Shown one piece after another: positions 7,114-15,159 of a stretch of DNA of 64,000 nt. How positions within the stretch are numbered: the stretch's first letter is position 1; the number at the start of each line of letters is the position of its first letter. The translations under genes and the position numbers were made by a program. Below the pieces are notes generated by a model. That model saw only the letters and a program-made list of their open reading frames with translations. It was not told the origin of the DNA and searched no databases. This stretch comes from an uncultured Flavobacteriaceae bacterium (GTDB lineage: Bacteria > Bacteroidota > Bacteroidia > Flavobacteriales > Flavobacteriaceae). The DNA is taken from the NCBI GenBank assembly GCA_937923515.1, contig CALDUF010000064.1, forward strand, positions 1 through 64,000, in the 5' to 3' direction.

Positions 7114-8331
7114 ATGCGTTTACATAGAAACCTTTGCTTCGCCGTAATAGACGGATTAACACAAATCTTCAACGAAGAAAAATACGCCGATAAAGTAATT
7201 CAGCAACTTTTAAAGCGCGATAAACGTTGGGGCTCGCGCGATAGAGGTTTCGTAGCCGAAACCACATACGACATTGTACGTTGGAAACGCCTATACGCCG
7301 AAATTGCCGAAGTAAAAGCACCCTTTGATCGTGATAACCTATGGCGCATGTTTGCCGTTTGGGCCACCTTAAAAGGTATTAAATTACCCGATTGGAAATA
7401 CTTTGAAAGCACACCAACGCGAAAAATAAAAGGCCGTTTTGATGAGCTTTCAAAAGTTAGAAAACTAAGAGAATCTATACCAGATTGGATAGATGCCGTG
7501 GGTTTAGAAGAGTTGGGCGAAGCCAAATGGAGCAAAGAAATTGCAATGCAAAATCAGCAAGCCGATGTTATTTTAAGAGTAAATAACTTAAAAATTACAA
7601 AGGATAAGCTGCAGAGCATCCTGTTTGACCAAAACAATATTGAAACCGAATTTATAAAAGGCTATCCATCAGCCTTAAAACTTACAGAACGTGCCAACGT
7701 ATTTGTAACCGATGCTTTTAAAAAAGGCTATTTTGAGGTACAAGATGCCTCATCGCAACTTGTTGCAGAATTTTTAGATGTAAAACCTGGAATGAAAACC
7801 GTAGATGCCTGCGCAGGTGCGGGAGGTAAAACATTACACATTGCATCTTTAATGGACAATAAAGGGCAAATTATAGCCATGGATATTTACGAAAGCAAGC
7901 TAAAAAAACTAAAAGTAAGAGCAAAACGTAATGGTGTACATAATGTAGATCTAAAAGTAATAGACTCTACAAAACCCATAAAAAAACTACATAATAAAGC
8001 CGACCGTGTTTTAATAGATGCACCATGTTCTGGACTAGGCGTGTTGCGCAGAAACCCTGATGCTAAGTGGAAACTAGAACCTGAATTTTTAGATAGAATT
8101 AGAGGTGTACAGCAAGATGTTTTACAACAATACTCTAAAATGGTAAAACCAGAAGGAAAATTAGTTTACGCCACCTGTTCTGTATTACCATCTGAAAACC
8201 AACACCAAGTTTCGGCATTTTTAAAATCAGAAGCTGGAGCAAATTTTGAGCTTATAAAAGACAAAAAAGTGTTAGCGCATGTACATGGTTTCGACGGATT
8301 TTACATGGCATTATTAGAGCGAAAAAAATAA
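7114..8331 (+). CDS. RsmB/NOP2-type RNA (cytosine-5-)methyltransferase
   Basis: A 405-residue SAM-dependent enzyme that methylates C5 of cytosine in rRNA or tRNA in the cytoplasm. Residues 1-140 form an NusB-like/FMN helical region. The Rossmann-type catalytic domain follows: SAM-binding DACAGAGGKT (231-240), AMDIYESKL (motif II), DAPCSGLG with Cys 305 (motif IV), and YATCSVLPSEN with Cys 355, the nucleophile (motif VI). Both cysteines of the two-cysteine mechanism are present. It is annotated in relatives as RsmB or Fmu-like, but E. coli RsmB identity (C967 of 16S rRNA) cannot be concluded from sequence. The gene stands alone and is convergent with the following YdeI-like gene. Confidence 0.93.
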   Translation: MRLHRNLCFAVIDGLTQIFNEEKYADKVIQQLLKRDKRWGSRDRGFVAETTYDIVRWKRLYAEIAEVKAPFDRDNLWRMFAVWATLKGIKLPDWKYFESTPTRKIKGRFDELSKVRKLRESIPDWIDAVGLEELGEAKWSKEIAMQNQQADVILRVNNLKITKDKLQSILFDQNNIETEFIKGYPSALKLTERANVFVTDAFKKGYFEVQDASSQLVAEFLDVKPGMKTVDACAGAGGKTLHIASLMDNKGQIIAMDIYESKLKKLKVRAKRNGVHNVDLKVIDSTKPIKKLHNKADRVLIDAPCSGLGVLRRNPDAKWKLEPEFLDRIRGVQQDVLQQYSKMVKPEGKLVYATCSVLPSENQHQVSAFLKSEAGANFELIKDKKVLAHVHGFDGFYMALLERKK

Positions 8332-8348
8332 AACTAAAGTTAGCGTAT

Positions 8349-8843
8349 TTAATGCTTTGGTTTTAAAATAGTGTAAGGGTCTAAATGCCCTCTTTTTAAA
8401 TTATCACACATAATTAAACTCTTATCAATTCTAGTTTGGCTATTTTTAAATCTAGAAATTGCGTAAATAATACTGCGTTTTTTTCCTGCCGTTAAATTTT
8501 TAAATACAGTAAAAGCTTCAACATCACTTTTAAAAACAGCATCTAATTCTTCTGGTACGTCCACACCATATTTAGAATTATCTTCAAAAAGCTGTACTTT
8601 AAAATAATCATTTTGTAATACACCAAGCTGTTTTTGCAAGCGCTTGCCAAACATAATGCGGAAATCATCGGTGTTTTTATCCTTCACAAAAGCAGCATAA
8701 AAATGCATTGCCTTTTTATTGTACGAGGCTTTTACCAACAAGCGCTTTACTTGCTTATCAATAAATGGCTGCATTACGTGTTCGGGAATATAAATATGGT
8801 ATTGGTCTAGTAATCCAACTTCAAAAACACTGCTCTTTATCAT
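8349..8843 (-). CDS. YdeI/OmpD-associated (DUF1905-type) family protein
   Basis: A 164-residue soluble protein. The N-terminal half (about 1-80) looks like the DUF1905 beta-barrel. The C-terminal half has the OmdA/YdeI signature VPEELDAVFKSDVEAFTVFKNLTAGKKRSIIYAI...R, where the lysine-rich helix-hairpin is typical. Related proteins are called 'bacteriocin-protection' proteins, with weak experimental basis. No export signal. Monocistronic, 17 bases from the end of the convergent methyltransferase gene. Confidence 0.8.
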   Translation of the reverse strand: MIKSSVFEVGLLDQYHIYIPEHVMQPFIDKQVKRLLVKASYNKKAMHFYAAFVKDKNTDDFRIMFGKRLQKQLGVLQNDYFKVQLFEDNSKYGVDVPEELDAVFKSDVEAFTVFKNLTAGKKRSIIYAISRFKNSQTRIDKSLIMCDNLKRGHLDPYTILKPKH

Positions 8844-8907
8844 GTATCAATTGTGGTTTGCGTTACACTACTTTAAAAAACTAATAGTTCTAAAACTTAA
8901 GCCTTAA

Positions 8908-10569
8908 CTATAGTTGCTTAGAATAGATATAAAAATCGGCATCCACTTCAAAAAACTTAATTTTAGAATCAGTCTTCAACGTTTGCCATTCTATATTTGG
9001 AAACAGCCATTGCGCCTTTTCATTCAATGTCACTTGAACTGGCATATCAAAACCTTCAACAATATGAGTGTATCTGTATTTAAGCGTCTTGTTTTCTAAC
9101 GTATACTCCAAAGTTGGAATTTTTGTACTTCTTAAATATTGATTAAAAAATGCGGTTAAATCCTTTTCTAACGTATCGCTCATATAGGTTTCAACCTGTT
9201 GTGTAGTCACCGTTTGGTGGTAAAATTCCGTATTCAAACCGCGTAACAGTTGTCGCCATTTTTCATCATTATCTACCCATTGGCGTAACGTATGCAGCAT
9301 GTTAGCACCCTTATAATATTTATCTGTACCCTCACTGGCAGTATTTACACCATAAGTACTTATAATTGGTGTTTTGTTAGCAATAAGCGCTCTAGTTCCA
9401 ATTACATATTCGGCCGAAGCTTGTTTTCCAAAGTGATAGTCTAAATACAAGTTTTCAGAATATGCTGTAAAGCTTTCATGAATCCACATATCGGCAACAT
9501 CCTTATTTGTAATATTATTAGCAAACCACTCATGCCCAGACTCATGCACTAAAATAAAATCAAATTTTAAACCCCAACCGGTATCAGATAAATCTCTACC
9601 TAAATACCCATTCATAAATTTATTACCATAGGTTACTGAGCTTTGGTGTTCCATTCCCAAATATGGCGTTTCTACTAATTTAAAACTATCGGCATAAAAT
9701 GGATATTGCCCAAACCAATGCTCAAAAGCAGCCATCATCATTGGTGCTTGCTTAAACTGTGCTTTGGCTTTTTCTAGGTTGTAACTTAGCACATAATAAT
9801 CCATGTCTAAGTTGCCAGCCATTCCATCATACACTTCTGAAAAGTTTACATAATCGCCTATATTAATGTTCACACCATAATTATTTATTGGGTTTTTAAC
9901 TACCCAATGGTAGGTCTTGGTATCACCAATACGCTCTACAAGTCGTAACCTTCCGTTTGATACATTTATCAATTTATTGGGCACATTTACACTTATTTTC
10001 ATACTATCTACCTCATCATACATGTGGTCTTTACAAGGCCACCAAACACTTGCGCCCAAACCTTGACATGATGATGCGATAAAATGCTTACCATTTTTAT
10101 CTCGCTTCCAAGAAATACCGCCATCCCAAGGCGCTCTAATGGCCTCTTTTGGATGTCCTTCATAATACACATCAATAGTTTCAATTTCACCAACATCTTG
10201 TTGTTTTTTTAAATGAATGAAATGCGCATTACCATCATGGTCAACCTTTAATTCTTCTCCATTGTGAATCACTTTTAAAAGTGTCATAGGCGATTGTAAA
10301 TCAATCTGCATTATAGAATCAGATTGCAATACTTTATATTGAATTCTATTTTTTCCTGAAATGAATTTATTTTCAGGTTCAACTTTAATGTCTAAATGAT
10401 AATACGTTAAATCCCACCAAGCGCGCTCTGGAGTTATACTACCACGAAGGGTGTCTTGCCTTGTAAAATTATTTTTTCCATCTAAAATACCTTGAGCATG
10501 ACTAAAAAAAGATAAAAACAATAGTAGCCCTGATAGATATAATTTTAGAATATTCATTTTATAAAACAT
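8908..10569 (-). CDS. Exported M1-family zinc metallopeptidase (aminopeptidase)
   Basis: A 553-residue secreted peptidase; its signal peptide ends at SHAQ near residue 26. The zinc site is intact: HESGH at 342-346 with the distal Glu 365 in MWIHESFTAYSE. The exopeptidase motif normally GAMEN reads GMEHQS at 305-310, a variant seen in bacterial M1 enzymes; it probably still holds the substrate amino terminus. The length stops after the catalytic and short helical part, without the long C-terminal domain of aminopeptidase N. Its ATG follows the stop of the M28 peptidase gene directly (TAAATG), so the two are coupled. A second ATG at 10557 also fits the signal peptide. Role: degradation of peptides in periplasm or medium. 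Confidence 0.94.
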   Translation of the reverse strand: MFYKMNILKLYLSGLLLFLSFFSHAQGILDGKNNFTRQDTLRGSITPERAWWDLTYYHLDIKVEPENKFISGKNRIQYKVLQSDSIMQIDLQSPMTLLKVIHNGEELKVDHDGNAHFIHLKKQQDVGEIETIDVYYEGHPKEAIRAPWDGGISWKRDKNGKHFIASSCQGLGASVWWPCKDHMYDEVDSMKISVNVPNKLINVSNGRLRLVERIGDTKTYHWVVKNPINNYGVNINIGDYVNFSEVYDGMAGNLDMDYYVLSYNLEKAKAQFKQAPMMMAAFEHWFGQYPFYADSFKLVETPYLGMEHQSSVTYGNKFMNGYLGRDLSDTGWGLKFDFILVHESGHEWFANNITNKDVADMWIHESFTAYSENLYLDYHFGKQASAEYVIGTRALIANKTPIISTYGVNTASEGTDKYYKGANMLHTLRQWVDNDEKWRQLLRGLNTEFYHQTVTTQQVETYMSDTLEKDLTAFFNQYLRSTKIPTLEYTLENKTLKYRYTHIVEGFDMPVQVTLNEKAQWLFPNIEWQTLKTDSKIKFFEVDADFYIYSKQL

Positions 10570-11901
10570 TTAACGCATTACTTTATTAGGAAACACCACA
10601 GGACTTTCAAAGCCATTTTCTCCAATGGCAGCAATTCCGAAGAAATAATTATCAATAACAATACCATCTAAAGTAAACTCTGTAACGTTACCAACGTATC
10701 GGCTATGATCCCAAGTAGGCGACGTGGTATCGCGCCAGTAAATTTTATAGCCTGTAGCTCCGTCTACTTTGTCCCATTTAAATTTAGCAGAAGCTTCAAC
10801 CACACCACCAATAGCAACCTCTTTTGGTGTTGGTGGCGCCCATGCTAAACTAGCTAAATTTATGGCGTTTACAGCTGTAAGCTTTTTAGCGTAGCCAAAA
10901 TTTACGTGTGCTATAACATCGCCATATTCTATGCCGTTTTCTTCTCTAATATCTTGGTGTTGCTGTGTGTAATTTTCATGTGCCTCCATAATACGAATTC
11001 CAGGAAATCCTAAATCATTAAATGGGCGATGGTGACCGCCACGTCCAAATCTATCTAACCTGTACACCATCATAGGATTCATTTCTGGCATATAGGTTTT
11101 AGTTGTTTTATGAATGTAACGCGCTAGTTGCCTTGAAATACCGTCTACTTCACCACCGTAAAAACGTCTTAGTTTTCTTTGGCGGTCTGTTTCATTAGCA
11201 GGTACAGGTTCTGAAAAAATTCTAAACGTACGGTTATCTATCACGCCATCAACACCTGTAATGTTGCCTATCATATCATTATTTAGAACACCAATAATAT
11301 CCCAAGCATTATCTTTTGCATATTTTGCTAATCCTGCCCCACCAAACAAGCCTTGTTCTTCACCTGATAATCCCACGTAAACAATGCTATTTTCAAATTT
11401 GTATTTTGAAAGTACTCTGGCCGCTTCAATAGTACCAGCCATTCCTGATGCATTATCGTTTGCTCCTGGAGCATCAGTTGTAAAATCCATGGTATCACTT
11501 GCTCTAGAATCTATATCACCACTCATAATTACATAACGGTTTGGGTATTTAGTGCCTTTTTGAACAGCTACAACATTTACCACCCAAGCATCATGAGGCA
11601 CACGATTGTTACCCTTTTTAGTCACAAAATCCTTTTGATAAAAAACGTCAATACAGTTATTACATGCTTTTGAAATTAATTCAAATTCTTTTTTTATCCA
11701 TCGTCGTGCAGCGCCTATGCCTCGGGTTTCAGAAATGGTGTCACTAAAGGTATTTCTTGTACCAAAATCTACCAGAGTTTGAATATCATTCTGAATGCGT
11801 TTTGCAGAAACGTTTTCTACAATATCGTAAATATCCGTTTGAGTTTGACTAAAGCTTAGACTAAAACATAACAATAAAGCGATGTACAGAAATTTTTTCA
11901 T
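10570..11901 (-). CDS. Exported M28-family metallopeptidase with C-terminal fibronectin-type domain
   Basis: A 443-residue secreted peptidase (signal peptide about 1-19, ending SFSQ). The M28 fold is shown by PGANDNASG (bridging Asp 149), LSGEEQGLFGG (Glu 181 and Glu 182) and NNDMIGN. The first zinc-ligand position, usually H-x-D, reads D129-I-D131 (SGDIDSR), so an aspartate replaces the usual histidine. About 90 C-terminal residues (VEASAKFKWDKVDGATGYKIYWRDT...) form a fibronectin-III-like domain for binding or stability. First gene of a two-gene operon with the M1 peptidase. Activity is likely but the ligand change deserves attention. Confidence 0.9.
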   Translation of the reverse strand: MKKFLYIALLLCFSLSFSQTQTDIYDIVENVSAKRIQNDIQTLVDFGTRNTFSDTISETRGIGAARRWIKKEFELISKACNNCIDVFYQKDFVTKKGNNRVPHDAWVVNVVAVQKGTKYPNRYVIMSGDIDSRASDTMDFTTDAPGANDNASGMAGTIEAARVLSKYKFENSIVYVGLSGEEQGLFGGAGLAKYAKDNAWDIIGVLNNDMIGNITGVDGVIDNRTFRIFSEPVPANETDRQRKLRRFYGGEVDGISRQLARYIHKTTKTYMPEMNPMMVYRLDRFGRGGHHRPFNDLGFPGIRIMEAHENYTQQHQDIREENGIEYGDVIAHVNFGYAKKLTAVNAINLASLAWAPPTPKEVAIGGVVEASAKFKWDKVDGATGYKIYWRDTTSPTWDHSRYVGNVTEFTLDGIVIDNYFFGIAAIGENGFESPVVFPNKVMR

Positions 11902-11925
11902 ATCATTTATTTTTAACTAAAGTAA

Positions 11926-11960
11926 TAAAAAAACGCCTCAAAACTGAATTTGAGACGCCT
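11926..11960 (-). terminator. Terminator of the fatty-acid degradation operon
   Basis: On the minus strand GACGCCTTT-type arms close around 11932-11957 (CGCCTCAAA against TTTGAGACG, one G-U pair), followed by a T run (A run at 11926-11933 on the plus strand). It lies 43 bases after the acyl-CoA dehydrogenase stop. Confidence 0.75.
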
Positions 11961-12002
11961 TTAACATTTGAATTAGTCACACGAAATTTTTAGCATTTTA
12001 AA

Positions 12003-13814
12003 CTAAAAACTATATTTATTTTTCTTTATTACGTCATCAGCAATTATATTTCTCAATTCTATAATATTCGGCATGTTTACATATTTTATATAACGCTTTA
12101 AACCTACCAACATCATTTTTTGTTCGTCACCTTCAGAGAATGAAATAATGGAGTGTTTTCCAGCAGTTTCTATAACATCAATAGCGTGGAATAAATTTAA
12201 TTTAGCCATGGCTATTTGCTCTTTTACGTTGTCTTCTCCTTCTTTCTTTGCCATTTTTTCAGCACGAAGAATAGCAGATTCAGCTAAATATACCTGAATT
12301 AAAATATCAGAAGCTGCAAGCATTAATTGCTGTTGTTGCTCAATTTTTTCACCATACTTTTGAAGCGCAGCACCAGCTACCATTAAAAACAACTTCTTAA
12401 GATTTTTGATGATGTTTTTTTCTTCTGAAAACAACTCAGAATAATCAGGAACATCAAAAGATGGAATTCCCATTAATTCTTCCTTTACAGCCATTGCAGG
12501 TTCTAAAACATTTACATGACCTTTCATCGCTTTTTTAATGAGCATACCAATACTTAACATTCTATTAATTTCGTTGGTACCTTCGTAAATTCTTGAGATA
12601 CGCGCATCTCTCCAAGCAGATTCAATTGGTGTTTCTTCTGAAAAGCCCATACCTCCAAAAATTTGGATGCCTTCGTCGGTACAATTTTGCACAAATTCTG
12701 ATACTGCAACTTTTAGAATAGAACATTCAATTGCATACTCCTCTACACCTTTTAATTCAGCCTCTTGGTGGGTATCTTTACCGTTATTTTTTCTAAGTTC
12801 AATACGGTCTTCAATATTTTTTGCTGCACGATATGTTGCTGCTTCTCCTACCCAACAATTGGTTGCCATTTCAGCAATTTTTTGACGAATAGCACCAAAG
12901 CTAGATATAGGCGTTTTAAACTGAACACGCTCATTGGCATATTTTACAGATTCTGTAATGGTACGTCTTTGCGCATCTAAACACGCTGCTGCTAGCTTTA
13001 TTCTACCAACATTTAATGCATTCATCGCTATTTTAAAACCGTTACCTCTTGTAGACAACATATTTTCTACTGGCACTACGGTTTCGTTAAAAAATACTTG
13101 ACGTGTTGAGGACGCACGAATACCTAATTTATGCTCTTCTTCACCCATTGTAATACCGTTAGGGTTTGCTGCATCGTATTCTACAATAAACCCTGTAATG
13201 TTTTTATCGTCTTCTATACGTGCAAAAACAATCATTACACTACAAAAACCTGCGTTTGAAATCCACATTTTCTGTCCTGTAATTTTATAAGTTTTCCCAT
13301 CATCTGACAATACCGCTTTTGTGCGACCAGAATTCGCATCACTACCAGCTGTAGGTTCAGTTAAGCAATACGCACCAAACCATTCGCCAGAAGCTAACTT
13401 AGGTACATATTTTTGTTTCTGGGCTTCATTACCATATAATGTAATTGGCATCGTACCAATACCTGTGTGTGCACCAAAAGCAGTACTAAAAGAGCCTGTA
13501 GCTCCAGAAATATAATCGCATACCAAACACGTATCTACAAAGCCCATGCCCATACCTCCATATTCGTCTGGTACAGCAACACTTAAAAATCCAAGTTCTC
13601 CTGCTTGACGCATACACGACTCTGTTAATGCGTAATCTTTTTGTTCAAATTGTGCTTTTTTAGACCAAATTTCTCTGTCTACAAATTCAGTAACAGCCTC
13701 TTTCATCATCAGCTGATCTTCATTGAAATCTTCTGGAGTAAATATATCTTCGCAATCTGTATCTCTTACTAGAAATTGGCCACCGCGTAATATATCTTTT
13801 TCTATTGTTTCCAT
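12003..13814 (-). CDS. Acyl-CoA dehydrogenase (FadE-like, 603 residues)
   Basis: A flavoenzyme that introduces the trans-2 double bond in acyl-CoA, the first step of beta-oxidation. Seen: FAD/substrate motif CLTEPTAGSDANS, KMWISNAG, and the C-terminal catalytic region IFGGMGFSEETPIESAWRDARISRIYEGTNEINRM, with the catalytic glutamate in YEGTNE. About 180 extra C-terminal residues make it longer than the short-chain family (about 380), resembling VLCAD/ACAD9 and B. subtilis FadE. It is the last gene of the MarR-FadN-FadA-FadE-like operon, 23 bases after the thiolase. Long-chain specificity is inferred from length and company. Confidence 0.95.
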   Translation of the reverse strand: METIEKDILRGGQFLVRDTDCEDIFTPEDFNEDQLMMKEAVTEFVDREIWSKKAQFEQKDYALTESCMRQAGELGFLSVAVPDEYGGMGMGFVDTCLVCDYISGATGSFSTAFGAHTGIGTMPITLYGNEAQKQKYVPKLASGEWFGAYCLTEPTAGSDANSGRTKAVLSDDGKTYKITGQKMWISNAGFCSVMIVFARIEDDKNITGFIVEYDAANPNGITMGEEEHKLGIRASSTRQVFFNETVVPVENMLSTRGNGFKIAMNALNVGRIKLAAACLDAQRRTITESVKYANERVQFKTPISSFGAIRQKIAEMATNCWVGEAATYRAAKNIEDRIELRKNNGKDTHQEAELKGVEEYAIECSILKVAVSEFVQNCTDEGIQIFGGMGFSEETPIESAWRDARISRIYEGTNEINRMLSIGMLIKKAMKGHVNVLEPAMAVKEELMGIPSFDVPDYSELFSEEKNIIKNLKKLFLMVAGAALQKYGEKIEQQQQLMLAASDILIQVYLAESAILRAEKMAKKEGEDNVKEQIAMAKLNLFHAIDVIETAGKHSIISFSEGDEQKMMLVGLKRYIKYVNMPNIIELRNIIADDVIKKNKYSF

Positions 13815-13837
13815 TTGTTTATCTTTTAATGTCTTTG

Positions 13838-15028
13838 TTAGTTTAAAAATTCAAAAATACCACATGCGCCTTGTCCGGTTCCAACACACATAGTAACTGC
13901 ACCGTATTTGCCTTTCATATCTCGCTTACGCATTTCATCAAACAACTGCACTGAAAGTTTTGCACCTGTACAACCCAGTGGATGCCCTAAAGCGATAGCG
14001 CCTCCATTTACATTTACAATATCAGAGTTTAGCCCTAATTCTCTTATAACTGCTAAAGATTGGGATGCGAAAGCTTCATTCAACTCAATCAAATCTAAGT
14101 CACTTTGTTTTAATCCAGCTTGTTTCAATGCTTTAGGAATGGCTTTTACAGGACCAATGCCCATAATTCTAGGCTCTACTCCTGCAGCAGCATAATTAAC
14201 GAGTCTTGCAATAGGTTCTAAATTTAATTCCTTCACCATGGCTTCGCTCATTACCATAACAAATGCAGCACCATCACTCATTTGCGACGAGTTACCAGCA
14301 GTTACACTACCACCTTGAGCAAATACAGGTCGTAGTTTTGCTAAGGCTTGTAAATTTGTACCTTTTCTAGGACCTTCATCTTTAGTAACTGTATAAGATT
14401 TTGTGGCCTTTTTACCATTCTCATCCACATATGTTTGTGCTACAGCAATAGGTACAATTTGATCTTGAAATCTATTTTCAGCTTGGGCTTTTAACGCTTT
14501 CATATGAGAGTTGTAAGCAAACGCATCTTGGTCTTCTCTGGACACTTTAAATTCGTTGGCAACAGCTTCTGCAGTATTTCCCATACCCCAGTAATAGTCT
14601 TCTCTACCAGACTTTGCCAAATCGTAGTTGAGATCTGTTTTATACCCTGTCATTGGTACAGCACTCATACTTTCTGCACCACCCGCTATAATACAATCTG
14701 CCATACCTGCTTGTATTTTTGCAGTAGCAATTCCAATAGTTTCAATACCAGAAGAGCAAAAACGGTTAACAGTAACTCCAGGTACATCAACAATATCTAA
14801 TCCCATTAAAGAAATTAAACGTGCCATATTTAAACCTTGAGCACCCTCTGGCATTGCATTACCAACAATTACATCGTCTATGCGTTTTTTATCTAGCTGC
14901 GGCAACGTTTTCATCATGTGCTGAATGGTTTCGGCAGCTAACTCATCAGTTCTTTTAAATCTAAACACGCCTTTTGGAGCTTTACCAACTGCGGTTCTAT
15001 ATGCTTTAACTATATATGCTTGTTTCAT
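13838..15028 (-). CDS. fadA: Acetyl-CoA C-acyltransferase (3-ketoacyl-CoA thiolase)
   Basis: A 396-residue thiolase cleaving 3-ketoacyl-CoA to acetyl-CoA and a shortened acyl-CoA. All catalytic residues are present: the acyl-accepting Cys 91 ([11 protein letters not shown]), His 349 ([10 protein letters not shown]) and Cys 381 ([11 protein letters not shown]). The operon position between the FadN-like protein and the dehydrogenase supports degradation rather than acetoacetyl-CoA synthesis. The 131-base gap to the upstream gene contains a small palindrome (15103-15119), so expression could be adjusted there. Degradative thiolase is very likely; chain-length range unknown. Confidence 0.95.
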   Translation of the reverse strand: MKQAYIVKAYRTAVGKAPKGVFRFKRTDELAAETIQHMMKTLPQLDKKRIDDVIVGNAMPEGAQGLNMARLISLMGLDIVDVPGVTVNRFCSSGIETIGIATAKIQAGMADCIIAGGAESMSAVPMTGYKTDLNYDLAKSGREDYYWGMGNTAEAVANEFKVSREDQDAFAYNSHMKALKAQAENRFQDQIVPIAVAQTYVDENGKKATKSYTVTKDEGPRKGTNLQALAKLRPVFAQGGSVTAGNSSQMSDGAAFVMVMSEAMVKELNLEPIARLVNYAAAGVEPRIMGIGPVKAIPKALKQAGLKQSDLDLIELNEAFASQSLAVIRELGLNSDIVNVNGGAIALGHPLGCTGAKLSVQLFDEMRKRDMKGKYGAVTMCVGTGQGACGIFEFLN

Positions 15029-15102
15029 AATATGCCCCCTTTAACTCTCCATAAAGAAGAGAAACTTACTCGGGGTATTTTTAATTAGTCTTTATTATAC
15101 CT

Positions 15103-15119
15103 AAACATTTTAAATGTTT
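15103..15119. repeat. 17-bp palindrome between the FadN-like and FadA genes
   Basis: AAACATTT-T-AAATGTTT, perfect arms around one base, lying within the 131-base intra-operon gap. It may be an mRNA-processing or protein-binding site; AT-rich sequence makes chance possible. Confidence 0.35.
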
Positions 15120-15159
15120 GATTTTCCTGCCCTTTAAGGCCGTTAAAAAAGTCTTTACT

